A DNA stretch of 36,351 bases from JAVEDQ01 sp035468175 (GTDB taxonomy: Bacteria; Actinomycetota; Actinomycetes; Frankiales; Frankiaceae). A program made the translations under genes and the position numbers. Shown here in pieces: positions 25,406 to 31,856 of the stretch (its first letter is position 1; the number at the start of each line of letters is the position of its first letter). Below the pieces are notes generated by a model that did not search any database, was not told the DNA's origin, and was given only the letters and a program-made list of their open reading frames with translations. The stretch lies in contig DATITC010000153.1 in NCBI GenBank assembly GCA_035468175.1, positions 1 through 36,351 on the forward strand. The letters run 5' to 3'.

Positions 25406-25452
25406 GGGACCTTTGCCCCCACGCGGTGTTCGGGCTCAGGGCACAAAGTCCC
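25406..25452. promoter_or_regulatory. Two DosR-like boxes upstream of the patatin-like gene
   Basis: GGGACCTTTGCCCC at 25406-25419 and GGGCACAAAGTCCC at 25439-25452 (reverse complement GGGACTTTGTGCCC) are both close to the DosR core GGGACTTTnGnCCC. They are separated by 19 bp. A -10-like CACGAT lies at 25477-25482, 24 nt after the second box, close to the spacing seen before the WS/DGAT gene. The gene starts at 25526. Two boxes in tandem are typical of strongly induced DosR promoters. The factor is inferred. Confidence 0.6.
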
Positions 25453-25525
25453 TTTCGGCGGAACGCCCAGCCTCTTCACGATTGCGCAGTTTCGGACGCT
25501 TCGCTGCGCAGTCCTGGAGGCCACC

Positions 25526-28492
25526 GTGAGCAACACCGATGCGAGGACCGGCGGCACCGCACCGGCCGATCGCGGGGTCCGGCACTGGCTGCGGTCCCAC
25601 CGCTGGGGAGCCGTGGCCGCCATCGGCACGGCGCTCGCGGTCTTCGTGCTGACGGCCTGGCTCTACCGACGTTGGGCCGGCACGGACACGCCGAGGATGC
25701 TCGAGGTGGAGGTCGCCGGGAGTTCCCGCGCGATCGACCACCTGGTCGGACCGAATGCGCGCTCCTACAACCATGCGCTGTGGGTCGACTACCTGTTCAT
25801 CGCGGGTTACGGGATCGCGCTCGTCACTGCGGGCGTGGTTGGTCGGTCGGTGTCGCTGACCCGGAACGCGCGGCGCATCTCGTCCGCCCTGATAGCCGCA
25901 GCCGTTCTGGCGGTGCTGTGTGACATCGCTGAGAACGAGTTGCTCCGACCCGTCGTGCACAACCCGAGTTCCAGCAAGAACGAGTTTGCGGTCGCAGCTC
26001 AGGCCTTCTCGTTCGTGAAGTGGACGCTGGTCCTACCGGCCGCCGCGGTCGCGATCGTGATCGTCCTGACGACGCTGTGGCGCGCCCTCGGGGTCCCGGT
26101 GGCCGATCGGCTGCGATCGACGAAGGCGAACGATCACGAGCAGGCCGCGACGGACGTCGTCGAGTTCCCGGCGCTCGACCCGGACCACGATCTCGACAAC
26201 GGGCTGGCCGGCCAGGCAGCGAGCCGCTCGGCGTGGCGAGCCAACAGCCACTTACCACAGGATCGTCCGTACGCCCGTCAACAGATCGGCTTCTGTGTCT
26301 CCGGTGGTGGTATCCGTTCGGCCACGTTCGCGCTCGGCGCGATGGACTCGCTGCGCGACTGGCTGCGTCAAGCGCGGTACCTCGTCTCGGTCTCGGGCGG
26401 CGGCTACGCGGCCGGCGCGATGCAGCTGGCGCTGAAGGACCTCCCGAAGGACGTCACCCTGCCCGAAGACCTGGACCCCGGCACGTCGGCCGCGACCGCC
26501 GCCGACGTCTACACCGGAGGGTCGGCCGAGCTGGACCACACCCGCAAGCACGGCCGCTACCTCGCGGAGAGCGCGGGTGAATGGACCGTCGCCCTGACCC
26601 GCATCCTGCGCGGAGTGATCGTCAACCTGCTCGTTCTCGGCCTGATCATCGTGGTGGTCGGACGGACGCTCGCGCACGTCTACGCGCTGTTCCCGAGCAC
26701 GATCCTGAACAAGGGCGGCTGGCCGCCTCCGACGGGCGTCTCCTGGGCCATCGGCGTCACGGCCGGAGCCGCCCTGGCGTCATTCGTCGGCCGCATCTTG
26801 CTGGCTCCCGGACTGAACCGGACTTCCGAACCCCTGAAGCGGCTCGCCGCCGGTCTGGCCGGCCTCGCCGCCGCGCTCGCGGTGGCCGGCATCGGCCTGC
26901 CTGCGCTCGCCTGGGTGGCGGGCAACCCGCCGAACACGTCTGTTGCCCTGAGCGGCGGGGGCATCGTCTCGGTCCTCACCGCCTGGGGCGGAGCGATCGT
27001 CGCGTTCGGGAAGCGGCCCGCGGTGACGGCGAACCTCAAGAAGGTGCAGCAGCGGTGGAGCAAGGCGAGCCCGAAGCAACGCGGCATCGCCGCGAACGTG
27101 AGCGTTGCCGTGGCATTGCTCGTGGTCCTCGCCGCCCTGCTCGGTCTGCTCGGCATCGTGCTCGCGACCACGACCAAGCTGACGGCCCACTCGACCTGGC
27201 CCGGAGGTCGGGATGAGTGGGTCTACACCGTCGGCGCCGCCGTGCTGTTGGCGCTGCTGGCCGCCGTGGACCAGGTCCGGTGGAGCCTGCACCCCTTCTA
27301 CCGACGTCGCCTCGCGACCGCGTTCGCGGTCCGCCGGGTGCGTCACGGCGAAAAGGTCCGAGCTGTGCCGTACGACTTCGAACACGAGGCGACCTCGCTG
27401 CACGAATACGGGACACGGCACGGCGGCGCGGACACGGGTGACTTCCCGCAGATCATCTTCTCCTGTGCCGCACACGACTCCGACCGGTCCGTGACTCAGC
27501 CCGGCCGACGCGTGGTGCCCTGGACCATGTCCGGCGACTACGTCGGCAGCCCGATGATCGGGTGGGCGCCCAGCGAATACCTCCACGACATCGCGGCTCC
27601 GGCGCTGCGGGCCGACCTGACCGTGCAAGCGGCGCAGGCCTTGTCCGGCGCCGCGATCGCCGCGCAGATGGGCCGGATGGACCGCGCCTACTCCCGGCTG
27701 CTCGCCGTCACCAACGCCGGCCTGGGCAGCTGGCTTCCCAACCCGGCGTACCTCCACAAGCTGGCGGAGCACGGCGACCAGTGGTGGGTGCCTCGCCTCC
27801 CCCGTCGGCGCTACCTCTCGACGCTGGGCCGCGAGATCGCCGGCAGCTACCCCGGCGACGGGCCGTTGCTGTTCGTCACCGACGGCGGGCACTACGAGAA
27901 CCTCGGCCTGGTCGAACTACTCCGGCACCGGCCCACCCTCGCGATCTGCATCGACGGCAGCGGTGACCGCCCCGACGTCGCCAGCACGTTCGCCGAGGCG
28001 ATCCAGCTGGCCTACGAGGAGCTCGGGGTCGTCATCGACTGCAACGAGGCGGCCGACCTCGGGGCCGGAACCGCCGGCCCGGCGGTGCCGGCCGTCGACC
28101 AGCTCACCGGGGAGCTGAAGGAGCGGCTGGCGAGATCGAGCGTGACGACGGCCACCATCAGCTACCCGGATCTCGGGCCCGGCCTCCCCCGCGAAGAAGG
28201 CATGCTCCTGTTCGCGAAGGCCACGCTGACGCGGCAGACACCCTTCGAGCTCCTCGCGCACGCGAGCCGGAACCCCTCGTTCCCGAACGACAGCACGGCC
28301 GACCAGTGGTTCGACTTCGCCCAGTTCGACGCGTACCACGCGCTCGGCCGGCACGTCGGCGAGCAGGCCCGGCGGGCGCTGCTGCAACGGGTCATCCCTG
28401 CCCAGCAGGAGTCCACGACCATCGTCCTGCCCGTTGCCGCCGGGGAGGGTCTCGTCGTCCAGGTGGCCGACGTGCTGTTACCGACCGAATGA
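25526..28492 (+). CDS. Large membrane protein with a split patatin-like phospholipase domain
   Basis: 988 residues from a GTG at 25526 with TGGAGG upstream. Four membrane helices precede residue 190. The patatin oxyanion motif GGGIR is at 260-264 and the nucleophile in SVSGGGY is Ser290. Residues about 360-585 hold about six more membrane helices. The catalytic Asp motif TDGGHYENLG follows, with Asp786. Patatins normally have Ser and Asp within 150-250 residues, so here the hydrolase is interrupted by a membrane block. It probably acts on membrane or storage lipids from inside the cell. It is likely controlled by the two DosR-like boxes upstream. The patatin assignment is strong; the substrate is unknown. 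Confidence 0.85.
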   Translation: MSNTDARTGGTAPADRGVRHWLRSHRWGAVAAIGTALAVFVLTAWLYRRWAGTDTPRMLEVEVAGSSRAIDHLVGPNARSYNHALWVDYLFIAGYGIALVTAGVVGRSVSLTRNARRISSALIAAAVLAVLCDIAENELLRPVVHNPSSSKNEFAVAAQAFSFVKWTLVLPAAAVAIVIVLTTLWRALGVPVADRLRSTKANDHEQAATDVVEFPALDPDHDLDNGLAGQAASRSAWRANSHLPQDRPYARQQIGFCVSGGGIRSATFALGAMDSLRDWLRQARYLVSVSGGGYAAGAMQLALKDLPKDVTLPEDLDPGTSAATAADVYTGGSAELDHTRKHGRYLAESAGEWTVALTRILRGVIVNLLVLGLIIVVVGRTLAHVYALFPSTILNKGGWPPPTGVSWAIGVTAGAALASFVGRILLAPGLNRTSEPLKRLAAGLAGLAAALAVAGIGLPALAWVAGNPPNTSVALSGGGIVSVLTAWGGAIVAFGKRPAVTANLKKVQQRWSKASPKQRGIAANVSVAVALLVVLAALLGLLGIVLATTTKLTAHSTWPGGRDEWVYTVGAAVLLALLAAVDQVRWSLHPFYRRRLATAFAVRRVRHGEKVRAVPYDFEHEATSLHEYGTRHGGADTGDFPQIIFSCAAHDSDRSVTQPGRRVVPWTMSGDYVGSPMIGWAPSEYLHDIAAPALRADLTVQAAQALSGAAIAAQMGRMDRAYSRLLAVTNAGLGSWLPNPAYLHKLAEHGDQWWVPRLPRRRYLSTLGREIAGSYPGDGPLLFVTDGGHYENLGLVELLRHRPTLAICIDGSGDRPDVASTFAEAIQLAYEELGVVIDCNEAADLGAGTAGPAVPAVDQLTGELKERLARSSVTTATISYPDLGPGLPREEGMLLFAKATLTRQTPFELLAHASRNPSFPNDSTADQWFDFAQFDAYHALGRHVGEQARRALLQRVIPAQQESTTIVLPVAAGEGLVVQVADVLLPTE

Positions 28493-28666
28493 GGCGGCGG
28501 CGCGGTTGAGCGACCGCGTGAGCGAGGTGTAAACGGGTGTCGCGGACGTTGGCGATCGGGGTCAGGACGCCCTGCGAGACCACCTGGTACGCGTTAGTCG
28601 TCGACAGCCCGCTCTCGACCGCGACCCAACGTCTGATCCGCTTCCCTGACTCCTGGAGGAACTCGC

Positions 28667-29479
28667 GTGTGTCGCCTTCTCGGCTGGGCCGCTGCAACGC
28701 GCTGCTCGGCCGCTGATCTGCTGGACGGGCACCTGACCGGCTTCGCCGACCTGTCGGAGCGGCACGCGGACGGGTGGGGCGCTGCCTTCGCACGCGGCGG
28801 CGACCCGGAGGTCGTGAAGGAGCCGGTCGCCGCGCGTACCAGCCCCGTCTTCGAGTCGGCGATGCACAAGCCTGCGCCGGCTGCGATGGTGCACCTGCGC
28901 TGGGCCACCGGCGGGCTGCCGGTGCTGCCCGTGAACACTCATCCGTTCGTGCGGGATGGGCTGGCGTTCGCCCACAACGGCCACGTGCAGGACATGCAGC
29001 GGATCGAATCGCTTATCGACGTGGCGGTCGTGGGGGAACCGCTCGGCGACACCGACAGCGAGCGCTACTTCCTCGCCGTGCTCACCCAACTGCGGCGTGG
29101 CGCCCGGCCGGCCGAGGCGCTCGCCAGCGTGGCGACGAGCCTCTCCGGCTCGCCGTCGACGTCACTCAACTGCCTGCTCGTCACCCCCGAGCAGCTGGTC
29201 GCGGTGTGCCGACACGACCCTGCGCTGCTGCCGCCGCACGAGGTCCCGGACTACTTCCACCTCGGCGCGGAGCGGGTGATCGGTGCGGACGGCGCGACCC
29301 GGGCCGTGCTGATCGGATCGTCCGGCGTGCTCCCCGACGCCGGCGAGCCGGTACCCGCGTTGTCCAGCGGGCCGTTGGATGCCAGCTGGATCGCCGGCCG
29401 CCGGACGATACCGAACGGCTTCGCCCTGATCGTCGACCGGGCGTACCTGCGGACCGAGCTCGTGGCGCTCGATGTCTGA
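28667..29479 (+). CDS. Class II glutamine amidotransferase
   Basis: 270 residues from a GTG at 28667, with TGGAGG upstream. After removal of Met, Cys2 (MCRLLGW) would be the N-terminal nucleophile. HADGWG, VHLRWATGG, THPF and FAHNGHV are the expected Ntn-hydrolase landmarks (YafJ/EgtC type). The partner or substrate is not encoded nearby: no ergothioneine biosynthesis genes (egtB/egtD) are visible. The 174-bp gap 28493-28666 holds nothing I recognise. Confidence 0.9.
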   Translation: MCRLLGWAAATRCSAADLLDGHLTGFADLSERHADGWGAAFARGGDPEVVKEPVAARTSPVFESAMHKPAPAAMVHLRWATGGLPVLPVNTHPFVRDGLAFAHNGHVQDMQRIESLIDVAVVGEPLGDTDSERYFLAVLTQLRRGARPAEALASVATSLSGSPSTSLNCLLVTPEQLVAVCRHDPALLPPHEVPDYFHLGAERVIGADGATRAVLIGSSGVLPDAGEPVPALSSGPLDASWIAGRRTIPNGFALIVDRAYLRTELVALDV

Positions 29480-29556
29480 ACCGCCCCGGACCCGATGGGG
29501 ACCGACCGACTCGACGCCCGGCGGTGCCGCCGCCCGGTGTCGGACGCTCCCCCCAG

Positions 29557-29811
29557 GTGGCCGCCGAGCTGCGCGAGCTGGTCGAACTCGCCGAGGAGGC
29601 TCGGGAGGGGGCAGATCCCGAGCAGTTCCTCCTCTCCGACTGCGAGTTCTGGCGGCACTACTTCCGCGCCCAGCCGGACCGGCACGCGTCGATGGTGTCC
29701 CACCTCGACCCCCTCGCCGCCGTCCGGGCGGGCGACGAGGACGCAGCGGAACGAGCGATGCCGGAGCACCTGGCGCGCAGCCGTGTGCTACTCGACGCGC
29801 TGTTCCGCTGA
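29557..29811 (+). pseudogene. Remnant of a GntR-family FCD regulator
   Basis: An open frame of 84 codons (a GTG at 29557, or 29524) encodes only pieces of an FCD ligand-binding domain. ELRELVELAEEA and FLLSDCEFWRHYF match the middle helices, and LAAVRAGDEDAAERAMPEHL matches the final helices. About 35 residues between them and the whole N-terminal winged-helix DNA-binding domain are missing. It follows the amidotransferase gene and converges on the acetate transporter. Reading it as a decayed regulator is inference; a real short protein is possible. Confidence 0.6.
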
Positions 29812-29815
29812 TCGC

Positions 29816-30628
29816 TCACTCGGAACGGCGGTGCTTCACCTCGAAGATCGGCAGCATCGGCCGCTTCCACGCATCGTTCAGCACGCCGGCCCACGACGTG
29901 TACCAGGCCGCGCCTGCCGTCACGAGGCCCATGATCCCGCCGAGCTTGGTGATCGATGTGTTCTGTCCGAGCTGCCCGATGGTCAGCAGGATGAAGGCCG
30001 CAGTCGCCGTGGCGAACACGATCGCCAGAGCACCGCTGATGCGCACCGAGGCGGTGAAGAGCAAAGCCGCGAAGATGGTCCACGCCAGCAGGAAGAGGCC
30101 GGTGGCCTTATAGGCGTCGGGCTGGCCCTCGATGCTGGGGAGCACGAACTTGGCGTAGGCCGCGTAGGAGAGCCAGAAGGCGCCGAAGGAGGTGAAGGCG
30201 GTCGCGCCGAACGTGTTGCCCTTCTTGAACTCCCACATCCCCGCGAGCACCTGCGCGATGCCGCCGTAGAAGAGCGCGATCGGCAGGACGACGGCTTCGA
30301 GCTTGACGTTGTCAATGATGTGCGCGTTGAACACGCTCAACACGAACGTGGTGAGCGCGAAGGCGGCCAGGCCGAGCGGACCGGGATCGGCGATGCTCCG
30401 GTCCACGGTCTGGGCCGATGTGTCGAGCCCGTCACCCGGCCGCCGAGCCTCGCGTGTGCCTGAATCCGTGCCGATGTCTCGGTCCGGACGGTCGTGCACC
30501 CGCGCGGCACCCGACTGTCCGTTCTCCGTCGGGTAGATCGCGGCGTCCGACTCCGACTCCATCGTTCGTGGCTGACCCGTTCCTGGCTGACCCGTTCGTG
30601 GCTGACTTGTTCGTGGCTGACTTGTCAT
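29816..30628 (-). CDS. Acetate/succinate transporter, GPR1/FUN34/YaaH (SatP) family
   Basis: 270 residues from the ATG at 30628, which has GGAAGGAG upstream; the frame further to 30742 is not needed. About six membrane helices follow a 90-residue hydrophilic N-terminal tail. The family signature appears as ADPGPLGLAAFALTTF, with Asp in place of the usual Asn and Gly in place of Ala/Val. FYGGIAQVLAGMWEFKKGNTFGATAFTSFGAFW is typical of the family. It takes up acetate with protons in characterised relatives. The tail contains a 5-residue repeat encoded by 15-bp repeats. A CRP-type site lies about 73 nt upstream, which suits carbon-source control. Confidence 0.91.
   Translation of the reverse strand: MTSQPRTSQPRTGQPGTGQPRTMESESDAAIYPTENGQSGAARVHDRPDRDIGTDSGTREARRPGDGLDTSAQTVDRSIADPGPLGLAAFALTTFVLSVFNAHIIDNVKLEAVVLPIALFYGGIAQVLAGMWEFKKGNTFGATAFTSFGAFWLSYAAYAKFVLPSIEGQPDAYKATGLFLLAWTIFAALLFTASVRISGALAIVFATATAAFILLTIGQLGQNTSITKLGGIMGLVTAGAAWYTSWAGVLNDAWKRPMLPIFEVKHRRSE
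30563..30622. repeat. Four 15-bp tandem repeats inside the transporter gene
   Basis: Four consecutive 15-bp units (plus-strand form CGTTCGTGGCTGACC with small changes) encode five-residue S/G-Q-P-R/G-T repeats in the transporter N-terminus. The period is a multiple of three, so copy-number change keeps the reading frame. Confidence 0.9.
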
Positions 30629-30700
30629 CTGGGGCTCCTTCCGTCCTGGCTCCGTCCCCCGGACATCTGGGCCGGGGACCTTGCACAGGCAACGCCCTTC

Positions 30701-30716
30701 TGTGTCCCCGGTCACA
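30701..30716. promoter_or_regulatory. CRP/GlxR-like operator upstream of the acetate transporter
   Basis: TGTGTCCCCGGTCACA matches the CRP-family consensus TGTGA-n6-TCACA at nine of ten fixed positions. It lies 73-88 nt before the ATG at 30628. In Corynebacterium the CRP homologue GlxR controls acetate metabolism genes with this motif, which supports a carbon-responsive role. Confidence 0.55.
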
Positions 30717-30744
30717 GCCCGCTTCAAGCACATATCGGCCATCG

Positions 30745-31184
30745 CTACTCATATCCGCCGAGAAGTGGCCGACCCGGGGCCCGCCGCCAGCTGGATTTCC
30801 AGAAGCGGCCCACGTTGCAGGACGAGGTCCAGATCGCCCGCTGCATCACGACAGCGCCGGTGTGCGGCACGTCGATCATCTGCCCGTTCCGACGTAGATG
30901 CCTACGTGCGACCCGTCGTCCAGGAAGATGATGTCGCCGGTCATCGCGGCGGACTTGGCGATGGGCCGGGACGCCGGAGCTTGCAGCCAGGTCGTTCGCG
31001 GGATGATCATGCCGAGCTGCCGGTGGACGTACTGGACGAGGCCCGAGCAGTCGAACGTCGTCGGGCCGGCCGAGCCGACGTAGGCCTGGCCGAGGTGCGT
31101 GCGGGCCACCGCGACGATGCGGTCCCCGCGGGTGACTGTCGATCGGGTCCTGGGTCGTCCTGCTCCTACTCGGTCTGGGCGCAT
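30745..31184 (-). pseudogene. NlpC/P60 peptidase gene with a frameshift
   Basis: The minus strand encodes an NlpC/P60 domain: ARTHLGQAYV, FDCSGLVQYVHRQLGM with the catalytic Cys, IPRTTWLQA, GDIIFLDDG and SHVGIYVG with the catalytic His. The frame then stops at 30876. The next frame continues the family pattern with GQMIDVPHTGAVV and ends at 30745. One missing base near 30887-30888 (GGAACGGGC instead of GGAAACGGGC) explains the shift. The N-terminus is poorly defined; the ATG at 31184 is the nearest start and no signal peptide is seen. It is a decayed cell-wall endopeptidase, or intact if the missing base is a sequencing error. Confidence 0.75.
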
Positions 31185-31342
31185 GGGTGCGCACGGCGGA
31201 CTGGGCTGAGGCGGCGAGCAGCCACTGAGCGCCCTGAACCGCTTCGTCGCCAGCGTGCAGACCGACGCCTCCAATGCCTCGGCCCGGTTGCGTTCGCCAC
31301 TGCCCCGCAACCCGTGCTCGCCCGCTCCCACCGCCTGCCTGC

Positions 31343-31856
31343 GCTCTGGATGCCAGCGGTCGAAAGATCCGCGCCGACGGACGGCCCGTGACCGAGCCCG
31401 GTTACGGCGCCCTCCAGCGGGTGAACGACTGCGTCGCCCGGAGGGCGCGGTCTCGGCCGCTCCCGGCTGCGAGGGGTCGCTACTCACCGACGGCTGGTCG
31501 CTCCGCCTCCCGAGCAACGCCGCCACCGTCTACATCGAGGCGTACCCGAAAGCACCGACCGGCGGGAACTGGCTCGACCAGGACGGCTACAGCGGCACGG
31601 ACCTCGGCAAGACCGATCAGAGCAGCTACGGCATGAGCTACGGGAGGGCCGTGCCCGTCGCCGACGGCGGAGCGCGCGGCGTCACCTGCTGCTGCCGAGG
31701 GTCTGCGGCGCGGACGGCGGCTCCACCTGAGAGAGCTGGGGCCACCTGTCCGGAACGGTCAACCGTGGTTGGCCACCGGCGGTAGCACCAACGCCTGGGC
31801 CACCGACGCCTCCGGCTCGCCGGTGCTGGGGATGGGCCCGTCCGCCACTGACTACT
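31343..31856 (+). pseudogene. Decayed secreted-type protein, several frameshifts
   Basis: Protein-like segments follow each other in changing frames: LDASGRKIRADGRPVTEPGYG; after a shift near 31440, EGSLLTDGWSLRLPS, YIEAYPKAP and SSYGMSYGRAVPV; after a one-base loss near 31687, LLLPRVCGADGGST; an in-frame TGA at 31728-31730; then WGHLSGTVN; and after a shift near 31770, WLATGGSTNAWATDASG. Together they read as one beta-rich extracellular protein. The gene has no usable start, and 31185-31342 shows no clear coding. It converges on the acylase gene. Family not recognised. Confidence 0.65.

Noticed and set aside
30674..30687. GGGACCTTGCAC as another DosR box
   Set aside because: Only the first eight positions match the 25406 box and the CCC half is absent.
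31185..31526. N-terminal extension of the NlpC/P60 frame to 31526
   Set aside because: The added part is Arg/Ser-rich with no signal peptide or domain and overlaps the opposite-strand remnant.
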